A stretch of DNA of 64,000 bases, taken from NCBI RefSeq assembly GCF_037893015.1, contig NC_133658.1, positions 632,453,354 to 632,517,353 of the forward strand, read 5' to 3'. The notes below the pieces were generated by a model. That model saw nothing but the letters and a program-made list of their open reading frames with translations. It had not been told where the DNA came from and did not search any database. This document shows positions 13,107 through 23,879 of the stretch, in pieces. Position numbers and translations under genes: made by a program. The stretch is from Macrotis lagotis (taxonomy: Eukaryota; Chordata; Mammalia; Peramelemorphia; Peramelidae). The stretch's first letter is position 1. Every line of letters begins with the position of its first letter.

Positions 13107-13778
13107 GACTATATCCAGAAGAAATCATAAAAAAATAGGAAAAGTCCTGCATCTTCCAGAATATTCATAGCAGCTCTTTTTGTAGTGGCAAAGAATTGGA
13201 AATTCAGGGGATGTCCATAAATTGGGTAATGGCTAAACAAGTCATGGTACATGAATACCTTGGAGTACTATTGTTCTTAAAAAAAAACTATAAATTAACA
13301 GCCTCTAGAGAAGCATGGAATGATTTATGGGATATGATGCTAAGGGAAAGGAGTAGAACCAAGAGAACAAAGTCCACAAGATGAGCAACCTTGATGGAAG
13401 CAACTCTTCTTCACAGTCCAGAGATCTAAGATAACTGTATTCTATTGACTGTGGTCTATGTAATCTCCATGCAGAGGAGGAAGAAAAACAAAACAAAACA
13501 AAACATACACAAAAACAACACCCTTTAGAATATGATGAACACTTTATAAAAATTATTTCATGTATCTCTTTCCCTAAATCCTAATCCCTCATTCTGAAAT
13601 TACTAATTTGTAAACATGTTTTGCAAGATATGTGAAAAACCATTTACAAATTACTAAAATTCTAACCTGACTATTGCCTAGCGATGGGAGGAGGTTAGGA
13701 ATGGAGGGTGGAGGGAAACTTTGTAACTTGGAAATATGCAAATGCATTTGGAGGAAAATAAATGGATAAATTTAAAAA
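13107..13778 (+). mobile_element. L1 3' end, second family, plus strand
   Basis: Begins 'tatatccagaagaaatc' and runs through the ORF2 C-terminus (an open piece at 13196-13384 ends in basic residues) and a 3' UTR with AAACAAAAC repeats and a G-rich segment. It ends in an A-rich tail near 13778. The segment 13107-13370 is the reverse complement of about 12400-12655, at roughly 85% identity by eye. Confidence 0.85.
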
Positions 13779-14382
13779 ATGTTTTGAGGAACCTCATATG
13801 TTTATTAAGATTTTGAAATAGCCTATCATTCTTAAGTTACTTTATAAAGTTCAAATCCAGTTACTCTATTACAGATATCTTAGTTATTAACATAGGTTTA
13901 ATTAAAAGATGAAATCTGAATTTTGGAGCTTTAGAAAAAAAAATTTGGCTTCCTTATTTTCCTTTTTTTCCCCCTTAACTAATTGACCAGGAAGCACATC
14001 AATCTGCCTGCTTCCCCCTCCCTCTTGTCTCAAGGGGGCGGGGGGGGGGGTGGGTTCTGGATCCTGAGCTAATGCCTTTAGAGGATATGGCTTGGAATTA
14101 ATAACCACATGAAATCTAAGGACAAAGTCATTCATCCAGTCCCTCCCCAAACCAGGAAGAAGGCAAGGGGTTCCCCTATTATAAAAATGGGGCTAAAACA
14201 AATTTTGGGGGATCTTACCCTTTCTGTAGTGAAGTATGAATTCCAGCTGGGATATAGGTTTGAGCCTTTAAGCCCTAAAAAGTAAGATTTTTTTTCTTCC
14301 TCCCCTACTTCCTTCCCGACTCCCCCTGCAATGGGTTGGAACCACAGAGATTGAGAGAGAGCATTTCTAAAATAGACTATAT

Positions 14383-14456
<74 letters not shown>

Positions 14457-15394
14457 AAGTACAAAGATAAGAATTTTGCCCTCCATGATTGAGAGAGACT
14501 ATCTATAAAGGCCTCACTAGCTTACTGCACAAAATTTTCCAGCCTCTCTAAGCAGGCAAGAACACTAATTGGAATTTTAGCTGGGTAAAACCTTGCTACA
14601 AAGTGACCCCTCTGTGGTCAAAGAAAGAGTGGCAGTACTCTCCCTCAAAAACAGAGGTGCCTATTCACAGAGTCCAACACACAGTACCTCTCAGCCATCC
14701 CAGGAGGGCAATTAAAATAAGAAGGTTTTGACTAAGTTCAATTTGATCTGATCTGGGGGGAAAAATAGCTTAGTTCAGAGTTTGTCTCACCTCATAGATG
14801 GACAGGAGATCCAGAAAAGTTTAGTCAAAAATCACTGACCTGACCCATGAACTCAGGTTCAACACTAATGCTAACAAAGCTAGCTTTTGTCAGATCGTTC
14901 CAAAGGGATAGCACACAACCTAGAGGTGGGGAGGGGTCTTTGATACTGAATAAGTTTTCCCTTTATTTTATTTCTAATGATTATTTCTTAGACTTCTAAA
15001 CAAATAGCACACTAATTGTGCCTACATCCAAAAATCCTTCTTTGCTTCCTCGAATACACAAAACAACAACAAAATCACCCTTCAATGGGCTCAAAACCCA
15101 GGAAAACAACAATCCCTCTTCCAGGGATACTCATTGAGCTAATGTGAACCCTGTATCTGGAAAGATACTTATTAACCCCCACAACACACACAGGTCAACC
15201 TTCTCCTTCATTAACAGCAGGGACAAGAGAAGGAACAAACCAGAACCAGAAGGAGGGCTTAAAAAAGGTCCAATTTAATTTTCCTTCTTTTCTAGAAATC
15301 TTGGGTCTGGGAAAGCTCAAACAAGTTCCAGGTTCAAGACATAAATGTGTCTTGGCTGGTTCACCAGTTATTAAAGATTTAGAGACTAAAGAGA
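13779..15394. other. Unclassified repeat-like DNA, possibly LTR-derived
   Basis: No gene is seen. The stretch has a G-run at about 14036-14050, a C/T-rich stretch at 13965-14030 and a long GA tract. On the minus strand an AATAAA with an ACTGGTGAACC-like stretch upstream (near 15368) recalls retroviral LTR ends. I cannot find TG...CA borders, a target duplication or a second LTR, so the class is open. It continues past the SINE to about 16224. Confidence 0.3.
14385..14454. repeat. (GA)n microsatellite
   Basis: About 70 bases of uninterrupted GA repeat. The open frame on the minus strand across it is a low-complexity artefact. Confidence 0.98.
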
Positions 15395-15547
15395 TTTTTT
15401 TTTAGGTTTTTGCAAGGCAAATGGGGTTAAGTGGCTGGCCCAAGGCCACATAGCTAGGTAATTATTAAGTGTTTGAGACTCGATCTGAACCCAGGTACTC
15501 CTGACTCCAGGGCTGGTGCTTTATCCACTGCACCACCTAGCCACCCC
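15395..15547 (-). mobile_element. tRNA-derived marsupial SINE
   Basis: Minus-strand copy of the abundant SINE. The T run at 15395-15403 is the reversed A-tail, and the reversed head ends at 15547. The reversed B-box region (GAACCCAGGTACTCC) and the CCACCTAG head are present. It interrupts the unclassified block on either side. I could not define a clean target duplication. Confidence 0.92.
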
Positions 15548-15703
15548 TTGAAGACAGATGTTTTAAGGCCACTGAGTTCACTCACTCTCTGGGATGTTAA
15601 AACTGCTCAGGATTTTATTATGGCAAAATATTGATACAAAGTACATTGGCCAAAATTAGTAAAAAAAAAAAAATCAGTAAACACCTGAGTGGGGGGGGGG
15701 GGG

Positions 15704-15749
<46 letters not shown>

Positions 15750-16224
15750 CATCAGCAGGTTTTGCCTAATCAGGCCACATGTCAAGGTCCATGGTATTCC
15801 ATGTGGATTAAGGAAGAGCCAGAGAAAACCCCATCCTTCTAGATGGGAGACTGGAAGAAGAAAGAGAGTTTGAAGGGGTAGCACTACTTGTTCAATACCC
15901 CTTTGTGGTAGACTGGACAGAGACTGGTTCTTGGGAAGTGGTCTTACATCTTGAACCAGGTATCTTCCAATAGCAAACTATATGCTCGTCCTTTCTGTCC
16001 CAAGGTGCTTGACTCCTAAGCTCAACATGTCTGTCTTAGCATCTAGACCAAGGTTAAGTGAAAGGAAAAATGGGGACAAGATACAGACAACAGTGTCCAG
16101 GGGAGGCAAGATCTCAAGAGTGGGGAATCTCCACCCATTTAACAGATTTTGTTTCTGCTACATTCATAATTCTCTACATCATTTTCCTGCATCAACAATA
16201 ATCCAAGACTAGAACAAAGGACTC
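15548..16224. other. Unclassified repeat-like DNA, continuation
   Basis: Continuation of the block before the SINE. It holds poly-A at about 15660-15673, then a pure G run and a GA run. The open frame at 15982-16212 has no recognisable domain and is probably chance. No gene is supported. Confidence 0.3.
15691..15748. repeat. Poly-G followed by (GA)n
   Basis: Sixteen consecutive G residues at 15691-15706 pass directly into about 42 bases of GA repeat. The plus strand is pure purine. Confidence 0.97.
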
Positions 16225-16541
16225 ATGAAGGTAAATGTTGGCCATATCCAAATAAAGAGCTGATGGAGTCTTAATGCAGATGATATTCATTTTTTTATTC
16301 TTTTTTGTGCTTTTTTTTTGCTTTTGATGTGTTCTTTCTTTAAAATTGGACTAACATGGGAACATGTTTTACATGACAGTGCATATATACTCTATAGCAA
16401 ATTGCATACCATCTTCAGAATGGGGAGGGGAGGAAGAAAATTTTAGAAATCAAAAATCTTGTAAAAATGAGTGTTAAAACTGGTCTTGATATGTAATTGA
16501 GAAAAATATTATTAAAAAATTAAGGTATTCATAGTACAGTG
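16225..16541 (+). mobile_element. Old L1 3' end
   Basis: The 'gctgatggagtcttaatgcaga' stretch at 16260, a G-rich segment ('ggggaggggaggaag' near 16422) and an A-rich end near 16541 match the layout of an L1 3' terminus. It is truncated to about 315 bases and diverged. Confidence 0.6.
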
Positions 16542-16544
16542 AAT

Positions 16545-16760
16545 AGAGAGATTGACATGGCATTAAGAGAAAGTGGGTTCAAATTCTTACTCAGTGACTT
16601 GCAAGTTATATGACTGGACAAGTCAGTTAGATTTGACTTTGATAAAAGAAATAGTAATACCTGCATTGCCTCATTGGATTGAAGTGAGGCTCATATAAGG
16701 TAATGTACTTTATATACTAATAAGCATGATAAAAATGCCAATTATTATCTCTTCCAATTT
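16545..16760 (+). repeat. MIR-type CORE-SINE
   Basis: MIR layout: a degraded tRNA head, a 'gggttcaaattc' B-box at about 16576, 'ctggacaagtcagtta' in the core, and the 'gaggctcatataaggtaatg' to 'tattatctc' 3' part. It is a full-length but old copy. Confidence 0.7.
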
Positions 16761-17366
16761 AGCAATTTGTCTAATTCTTTTAAAGAATATTTCTACTAAG
16801 TAAAACCAGTGATAAAAAGAATTTAAGAAATTTCTCATCAGAATCAGTGATCCAGTACCAATTAGTAAATATTACACAATGGAATTCTTGAGGGGACAAA
16901 GATATAATACAATTGTTTTAAATATTAAAAGTGGTATCTGTTGGTCCTGTATTTTTTTCTTGGATACCAAATTAGATACTTTTTGCCCTATTTAATGAAT
17001 AAAATCATCCAGGTGTAATAGATAATATTTAATAACCTTAATAAGACATTTTGCTTGTTATTTTTCACTAGAAAAACAAATCTTCAGTAAAATGGCTAAC
17101 AAAGTTATCATTAAAAATGGTAAAGTTAATAATTACACATTGGGTTAACATCTCATGGAATAGTATAATTTATTTATTGCACATTTTCTCTGTGGTTAAA
17201 AGGAAATACTTTTGTTCCTCTGAAGAATGTGATGATCACTTCTCAGAATCCTCTTTTAATAACCAGCTTATATGAATGAGCCCACATCATCTTTTATTTA
17301 AAGACTTTCTAAAACAACAAACTCAACAACTACCAAAAAAAAATCTGTTTTCTGTTCATTATGCAG
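16761..17366. other. AT-rich intergenic DNA
   Basis: I see no repeat family or gene in this stretch. Its right end (17344-17366) is a pyrimidine-rich tract ending in CAG that could be a splice acceptor for the possible exon that follows. Confidence 0.5.
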
Positions 17367-17525
17367 ATTTCCCTCTTGGGAAATGAAAAATGTTCTCTCA
17401 GTGAACCCCTTAGCTACAACCATGCAATTCATAGCACAAAAGGGCACCAGTGGGGAGCCCCAGTATATTCTGCCACTGGTGATTTGAATCAGTGGCTAAA
17501 ATCCCTGCATAACCTGTTCACTGAG
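17367..17525 (+). CDS. Possible internal exon of an unknown host gene
   Basis: A 159-base segment (53 codons, no stop) is flanked by a good acceptor (pyrimidine-rich tract then ATGCAG at 17361-17366) and a strong donor (GAG|GTAAGG, GT at 17526-17527). In the phase-0 frame it begins ISLLGNEKCSLSEP and ends GDLNQWLKSLHNLFTE. The frame has mixed composition, not the Lys/Asn/Phe/Ile bias of random AT-rich frames nearby. I do not recognise the protein. No neighbouring exon was found in the window, which large introns would explain. It could be a chance match to splice signals or an old pseudogene piece. Confidence 0.3.
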
Positions 17526-17794
17526 GTAAGGAGACCAATTTAATTAAAAATACTGTTTGTTTTAGCTTAAGGCTACTTGGATGGGTAACAGAGTATGTTT
17601 GTCTTTGTCAGGTGCCAAGGACATAACAGCAGGACCATTTAGATTGGTAAACAAAATGAAAATGGTGACTAGAGCCCTTCTGAAATAGCTATAAAGTATT
17701 TGTTATCATCAGGAAGATTCAAATATGCAAATAAAAGCAATATGAAAATGAAAAGTTATAGGTCTCAGTGGTCACATTTAAAAGAAAATGTGCC
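17526..17794. other. AT-rich DNA, nothing recognised
   Basis: Follows the possible splice donor. No repeat family or coding frame is supported. Confidence 0.5.
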
Positions 17795-18375
17795 AGAATC
17801 CTAGAATTACAAAAGTTGGTATAAACTTTTAAGGGTCAATCTAATTCTACATTCTCAATATTCCATTCATTTCCATTCATTCGGTTTCTCTGTCTATATA
17901 GTTCAAATGACAGGGAACTTGCGACTAATTATAGTTCTTCCTTACACTGTGTGAATTCCATTCCCCTATAACTTTCACATAATAGTGTAATTCTACTAGT
18001 AGGAAGCTATATGGAATAAGTTAGAGCACCTTTCCACATGAAACACTTTGAAATATTTAAAATGGTTATCATGCCCTTTGTAATTTTTTCTTTCTTTCAA
18101 AATAGCTATCTATAGCTTCTTCAATTATTTCTCAAGAGTGCATGGTTCCCAAATCATTCAACAGTCTGGCAGACTTACTTTGAATCTACTATAATTTGTC
18201 AAGTTCTTTGGAAAAATGAGAATCTCAGACCTGAACAAAATACTTGAGCCATGATCTAATCAGTGCAGTACCACAGTCTCTGTCTGGGCACTGTATTTCT
18301 ATTAATTCAGTCTAAGATTACATTAACTGTCTTAGCAGTCATGTGATACAGTTGCATTATATGGCAATTACAATC
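17795..18375 (-). mobile_element. CR1/L3 LINE fragment
   Basis: The plus strand reads 'agaatcctagaattac' then 'tctaattctac', and later 'gagaatctcagacctgaac', 'gatctaatcagtgcagtacc' and 'cagtctaagattacatt'. These match the reversed CR1/L3 order near its 3' end. The element is ancient. It is one of two CR1/L3 copies here; the other is at 51345-51795 on the plus strand. Confidence 0.7.
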
Positions 18376-18435
18376 AAATAAAAAAACCCAGGGCTTTTTT
18401 TTAATATGAAATGCTTTTAAATGAAAATGTTATCA

Positions 18436-18438
<3 letters not shown>

Positions 18439-18496
<58 letters not shown>
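18439..18496. repeat. (TG)n(TA)n microsatellite
   Basis: About 46 bases of TG repeat pass into TA repeat. It may form Z-DNA. Confidence 0.97.
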
Positions 18497-18497
<1 letters not shown>

Positions 18498-20129
18498 GTG
18501 GATGTGGATATAGGGATATAGTTGTTTTTAAAAATCTGAATATGCTTTTTATTTTTTTCTTATTAAATTTATTTTTAGTTAGTTTGAGCCTATCATCTTA
18601 GCTGTAGTGGGAAACAGCAGGTCTGTAATGAAAAGAATAGTGGAGTGGGTGTAAATAAAGAAACCTGGATTTGAAAACTGACTAATACATCTGTCAACAA
18701 GTACAACCAACTCAGTTTACACAGGAGGAAACTGGAGCATAAGGGGGGGGGGGTGAGTTCTCACTCCAGTAGCTGAAATCTTTGAGTTTATTGAGCAATC
18801 ATCTTCTTAGCTTCCTTTGTTTCTGAATGCAATTTGTTTAATATATTCCACTAATTAACCTCTATACTTTTAAATTCAATTTCCCAAACTTCAAAATGGG
18901 GCTAACAATATCAACTTCTCCTGAAGACATTTTTGAGGATAATACAAAGGGTGATGAAAATGCATCTGCTAGAGGTGAACATCAGTGAAAAAAAGATGTC
19001 ACATGATTAAAATATTATAATCTGGTCATTTAGTGAAAATGAATGCTAACAAATTAATATGTGATCTATTAGTAACCTCTTGAAAGGTCCTTAGTACATT
19101 AGATTGACCACCCATAGAAAATATAAGGAAGAACATGGGCAAGAATTTCTTAGGATGTACAAGAATGGATGGGGTATGATCTGCCTCACTGGAAGGAATA
19201 TTTGTTTTGATGAAATCATAGATTCAGTTGAGATTTAAGGGTATATGAATATGCAAACAATTGAAACATAAAATTTAGAATGTAATTTTTAAATGGAAAT
19301 GTTCTAGAACAAATAAAATTCCTTTAGTACATTCCAAAATAATCAATGTAAACTTCTAATTAAATTCAAAGTGAATTATGTTTAATCCTTGTGCTGTTGT
19401 TGAGAAAACTAAGGCAAATTTGCATTTGGCATTTATATCTCCCATATTGAATATGATTAAAAATAAAGATCCTGGTAGATGCTATAAATGTCTAGAAAAC
19501 TTAGCTCAGGCAACTTAATCTTATAATTCAAATGAATTCAAGATTAAATGATTGTCAGAAATAATCTTAATTGAGTTAGTACCCCTTATTTAACTTTTTG
19601 GTTTAGACTTTTAAATATGTATTTCATTGATTTATGTATGTTTGACTATATATACATTTATTTATATATAAAATTCAAATTAGTTGTGACTTATAATCTT
19701 CAGAGATATGGGAAAATAGATTTTCCCAAAGTATTTGTCACCATATTTATTTATTTTAAATCCTGAATTTGACAGTTACTTCCCAAAAGGGCATGTTTTG
19801 TAAGTTGCAACAGTTTTCTACTTTGACATTTACTGCCACTTAATTGATTTAGGATTGTAAGCCTAGATTCATTCATTACTCTTAACCACTTTCCCTACCA
19901 CTCAGGTAACTGCCATCAAGTGAACAGTTAAGTGGTACAATAAATTATGTTAAGTGTTGGCCTACTGGCTATCTATCTTTCCTAGCTGGATCACAGAGCA
20001 CAAAATTCATAACTATGCCTTTTTCTGCTATAAAACAGAATTATTTATTTAAAATAAATACATAATTATTAATTATTCAATAATTAACAAAACAATTTAA
20101 TTTGTGATAATGAAGAAAAATATTGAAAG
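18497..20129. other. AT-rich intergenic DNA with MIR traces
   Basis: 18880-18985 resembles the 3' half of a MIR ('caaaatggggctaacaatatc'). A short G run lies at about 18741-18752. The rest shows no gene, tRNA or recognisable repeat. Confidence 0.4.
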
Positions 20130-20830
20130 AAAGGCAAAGTTATAAAGATCAGATTTTCAAACTCTAAATGACTTTATGAAATGAGGCTCCAAATCACTAC
20201 AGGTAAGATAAATGCAAATTAAAGCAATTCTGATTTTTACACTTCATGTAAATTAACATCACAAAATATGGAAACATTCAGTGCTGAAAGGGATAAGGAA
20301 AGATAGACACATTAATATACTCTCAGTGGAGCTATTCAATAGTCCAAATTTTTTGGATTTCAATGCTAACATTCAAGAAATATGACTAAAGTGTAGATGT
20401 TTTTGACTCAACAATTTCACTACCAGGCACATAACCCAAAAAGGGTATAAACAAAAGAAAAGAAAAGGTCCAACTTACACCCTAATATTTGTATCAGCAT
20501 CTTTTGTCATAGCAAATAACTAAAAACAAAATAGATACCTATTGACTAGGAATAGCAAAAAAACAAAACAAATTAAAAAAATAACTATTGCATTTAAGTA
20601 TAATGGACTACTACCATGCAGTAAGAATAGCAAATATGAAAAATCCAAGAAATATGGGAAGATTTAAATGAATTGATATGGAACAAAACAAGGGAAACCA
20701 ATAGAACAAGGAACACAAAGAACAAAACAATGTAATTGAAAAGTAACTGAAAGGAAAATTAACTCTAAACAATGGCCACTGAAAATTTTAGAGCTAAAGG
20801 TTAGGCTTACTGATATATGTCAATAATTCC
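20130..20830 (+). mobile_element. Old L1 ORF2 C-terminal fragment
   Basis: 'gataaatgcaaattaaagcaa' (20208), 'caatttcactaccaggcac' (20411) and 'taatggactactaccatgcag' (20601) occur in L1 ORF2 order. It is heavily diverged and all frames are broken. The 3' UTR and tail are missing or unrecognisable. Confidence 0.65.
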
Positions 20831-20875
20831 TGCTATTGGGTAGGTTGTATATTGATTGTTATTTAAAATCAATAT

Positions 20876-20912
20876 TATTTTTATTATTATTATTATTATT
20901 ACTATTATTTGA
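20876..20912. repeat. (TTA)n microsatellite
   Basis: A short imperfect TTA run after the L1 fragment. Confidence 0.85.
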
Positions 20913-21189
20913 CTTATTAAGATTAAAAATGATCAGGTGTCCACACTAAATTGACATCAGTATGGTAAGCCTTTGAGAGCAAAGGGTAAACAGGCTACCT
21001 AAAGAGAAGAATCTATCCTATGGGGGAAATGGAGCAGGATAAAGCTTTTCTGACATTGGATTTGGACCAATTAGTATCTGCTCTACTTCTAACCTTTGCA
21101 AGATGGGGAAAAAATATCTCATCCCTCCCCCCCAAAAAAGAGATAATGAAATATATATTTTATGGCTGACAAGTGAAGGACCAGAAAAG

Positions 21190-21435
21190 TCAGACAGGTA
21201 GCATAGTAGATAGAATACTAGGTTCCAGTCAAGAAAATTTGCATTCAAATTTAACCTCACATACCTTTGTCATCCTCAACAAGTCATTGAACCACTGTTT
21301 ACTTCAATTTCCTTGACTGTAAAAGGCAATAACAGTACCTTCCACCCAGGGTTTCTCTGAGGATCAAATTAAATAATATTGCTAAATACCTACCCGGCAC
21401 ATAGTAGATTATAAAGCAAATGCTTATTTTTTTCT
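21190..21435 (+). repeat. MIR-type CORE-SINE
   Basis: Nearly complete MIR layout: 'gtagcatagtagatagaat' head, 'gcattcaaatttaac' B-box, 'caagtcattgaacc' core, 'ctctgaggatcaaattaaa', and 'ggcacatagtagatta' end. An open minus-strand frame over the head is chance. Confidence 0.75.
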
Positions 21436-22329
21436 AGTAGGCCTAAGTATTATTTACACTCTCAATACAGTCATTGAATCATATATTCTTGTATATTGCT
21501 GAAGGCTTGATCTGGAAAGGAAGAAGGATGAGAAAATGACTACATGTAAAGACCTTTGCTAAAACATAAATGCCAGCACCAAAAAAGTCCATTTGGCAGT
21601 AATTCCCTAATGTTGGAGTCTTATAAAGACAAACTATAAATAAATAGATACACTTTCAATTGATCCCTGGGTAAGCCCCCCTGAACCAATAGCTTAAAGG
21701 TCTCTAACAACTTTATGCACAGATAAAAATTAAACACTCAATAGACTTCAATCTAATGAATATTTCCTTAATACATTACTGTCTTTACTTCCTAGGACTA
21801 AGACCCAAAGAAGGAAACCATTAAGACTATGTTTACTATTTTTAAATAATTTCCAGAACTAGCCAGACTAAATAAAGAATAATTTCAAAATTACATAGGG
21901 AGAACAGTTCATATTCAACAAAACTCCTCTCAGGTTGATAATATCATTTAACATATTTCCATATACTATAACACCTTACTTCTTAATCCATCCTTTTAAC
22001 TGGTTGGCATTATTTTAAGCATGTAATTTGCAAATGAAAATGAAGGTGAAAAAGAGGCATCCTTCCTTCCTTCCTTCCTTTTTCCCTTTCTTCCCTCCTT
22101 TTTGATTTTTCTTTCCTCTCCCTCACTCCCTTCTTACCTTTCCCTTCCTTCCTCTTTTCTTTCTTTATGAATAACATTATTTCTTCCACTACCTCCCAAA
22201 TTGAAGAAATACATAAAAGGTTCATAACAAAATTCATAGTCAAAAGAAACACATTCCCACATTTACTAAATCTGAAGATTTATGTCTCATTCTTCACTTT
22301 AAATCAATTATCTTTTTTGGCAGAGGATG
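21436..22329. other. AT-rich intergenic DNA with a pyrimidine tract
   Basis: 22056-22165 is an imperfect CCTT/CTTTC-rich tract. I see no gene or repeat family in the rest. Confidence 0.5.
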
Positions 22330-22532
22330 AGCAGCATGATTCTTTTCCATTTCTCATGACATGATTATTACATTGATGAGAGTTCTAAAACCTAAGTTGT
22401 TTTATTCTATAATGTGTATTGTTTATATATACATTCTTCTATTAGTTCTCTTCATCTTACTTACATCAATCTATGCAGGTTTTCCCAGCTTTTCCTCTGG
22501 AATTGTCCTTTTCATCATTTTTAATAGTACAA
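22330..22532 (-). mobile_element. Old L1 fragment, left of the retrovirus
   Basis: The plus strand is the reversed L1 ORF2 C-terminal region. It resumes at 24902 after the retroviral insertion. The break point lies in the stretch that reads 'gtacaataatattcca' when the insertion is ignored, the same phrase seen in intact L1 at 49788 with small changes. This supports the insertion borders. Confidence 0.6.
22527..22532. repeat. Target-site duplication, left (GTACAA)
   Basis: Identical to 24896-24901. The element between them begins TGTTGTGG and ends CCACAACA, so both borders obey the retroviral TG...CA rule. The length of 6 bp fits beta- and alpha-type integrases. Confidence 0.85.
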
Positions 22533-22682
22533 TGTTGTGGCTTGCTTCACCTTAGGGCCCACAGTGGTGACCTCCCTCCAGGAGGGCAGCTGAGAATAAG
22601 GAGTCAAGCCACTACTGCCTTATGCCTCCCCTCCAGGAGGGAGGTCACCACTGTGGGCCCGAAGGTGAAGCAAGCCACAACA
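22533..22682 (+). repeat. Aberrant 5' LTR: inverted R-U5 joined to U5
   Basis: 22533-22628 is the reverse complement of 24800-24895, the last 96 bases of the 3' LTR, at about 92% identity by eye. 22629-22682 is the same U5 end in normal direct orientation, followed by a 2-base spacer and the primer-binding site. The result is a hairpin: arms of about 53 bases around a loop of about 43. U3 and any promoter are absent from this end. The inverted piece stops close to the predicted cap site, so it corresponds to minus-strand strong-stop DNA. Confidence 0.8.
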
Positions 22683-22684
22683 AA

Positions 22685-22704
22685 TGGTGCTGAAATACGG
22701 GATC
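22685..22704 (+). other. Primer-binding site, tRNA-Phe type
   Basis: TGGTGCTGAAATACGGGATC is close to the complement of the tRNA-Phe 3' end, with 3 mismatches by my count. It lies 2 bases after the CA end of the 5' LTR, the expected retroviral spacing. Confidence 0.75.
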
Positions 22705-22751
22705 CCCTACTCTGAAGGATGCTTCAGGTATTCACACTCATCCTTGCTGGC

Positions 22752-22761
22752 CAAGGTAAGT
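22752..22761 (+). promoter_or_regulatory. Leader splice donor
   Basis: CAAG|GTAAGT lies 70 bases after the start of the primer-binding site. It is a near-consensus donor in the usual place for the retroviral leader donor used to make env mRNA. Confidence 0.6.
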
Positions 22762-23039
22762 GTCCCATACGGACCAGTCTCTAATGGTCCCCTCGCTCCA
22801 GTGGCCCCACGGCTTCTGGATCCCCCTGTAAGTCCCTTATCTTATATCCAAGTATGGGTTTTTAAACAACTCCTAAGTTCCTGTCACCTGAAATGCTCTG
22901 AAAAAGAATGTAAGATAACACTCCAGACGGTTTTTGTTTTGGCCCCCTGGTCACATCCTGGATCCTGATATTTGGGGGGGGGGGTGTATTTTGACACTTG
23001 CCCACAGAGCTGAGGTCTGTGGTGACTTTTCTCCCCCTC

Positions 23040-23402
23040 TGCCCTTTCTAATTTTTATCACAGCAATACATGCCTGCCTTTCAGGAAGAGAGGAAAAACC
23101 TCAAGATATTTTACAGGCAGCTTTAGATGCAGAAAAGGCCAGGGCAGAGAGCCTGTGCCACCTCACTGAGGTCTGCGATGAAGGCACTCAAACTGATGAG
23201 AAATCCACTTGCCCCCTCCTCCTAAGCCCTCCCCAGATCCTTCGCCAGACAACCCCCAACCCCCAAAGCCTCCTCGTCTCTAACCTGAGTTGCCTCGGGA
23301 AGACAGCTGGATCCAGCCTCCCCGAAACATCAAGATGCTCCCCCGCCCCCTCAGCAACAGCTAACGACTTCACAGATGCCTGTCAGATGAGAGATTTTTG
23401 CT
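23040..23402 (+). pseudogene. Gag-like remnant of the retrovirus
   Basis: The frame that stops at 23402-23404 has an acidic, alanine-rich stretch (DILQAALDAEKARAESL) followed by a proline-rich stretch. This order would suit a gag protein, but no major homology region or zinc knuckle is visible. Start and end are undefined. The assignment rests on position between the primer-binding site and pol. Confidence 0.4.
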
Positions 23403-23502
23403 GAGTCTATTGATAACTATTACCCACTCTCCCCTCTCCTCAAGGGGATTTCAGCACTCCCTGTCATGCTCCTCTTCTCTTTCCCAACCCTGGACCCATT
23501 CC

Positions 23503-23735
23503 ACAGGTTTATGTAGCCTTTACAGATGCAAACAGAAAGCACCTGGGCTATGTAATCTATAGTAATGGATCCATTTTATTCACTCACAGGAGCCCCCACA
23601 CCCAGTCTGTGCAACAGCAGAATTGCAAGCCCTAGCCTTGGTCCTTGCCCACTTTCCTTCCTTCCTCATCCTCACACAAGGGAGAGGGTTTGCTTGTGTT
23701 TTTCCCACAGATTGCACCACCCTGTTGTAGATTCC
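23503..23735 (+). pseudogene. Pol RNase H remnant of the retrovirus
   Basis: A frame with VAFTDAN at about 23512 matches the retroviral RNase H start, whose aspartate is catalytic. The next expected signature (Q-x-x-E-L-x-A-L) is found at about 23605 in a shifted frame. The domain is therefore broken by a frameshift and then truncated. RT and integrase coding sequence is missing. Confidence 0.65.
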
Positions 23736-23879
23736 TGACCATCTGATCAGACCTGCGCCCCCCCCCCAGCTTCCAGATCTCACTAGCTCTGTCCCTCCAC
23801 CCGCACAGTAGCCCTGACCAAAGGAATACAAAGAATGTCTTTAAACAACAGTAGATGAAACCAGATAGGCAGAGCATGG

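Noticed and set aside
11985-13778. Twin-priming (5' inversion) of a single L1
   Set aside because: The inverted part contains the 3' UTR and overlaps the same ORF2 region as the plus-strand part, so it cannot be the upstream half of one element.
14132-14464. 110-codon minus-strand frame
   Set aside because: Starts in the GA microsatellite and continues in non-conserved unclassified DNA; no domain.
22934-23404. Intact 156-codon gag gene
   Set aside because: The frame begins in leader-like DNA and lacks capsid and zinc-knuckle motifs; only part of it is gag-like.
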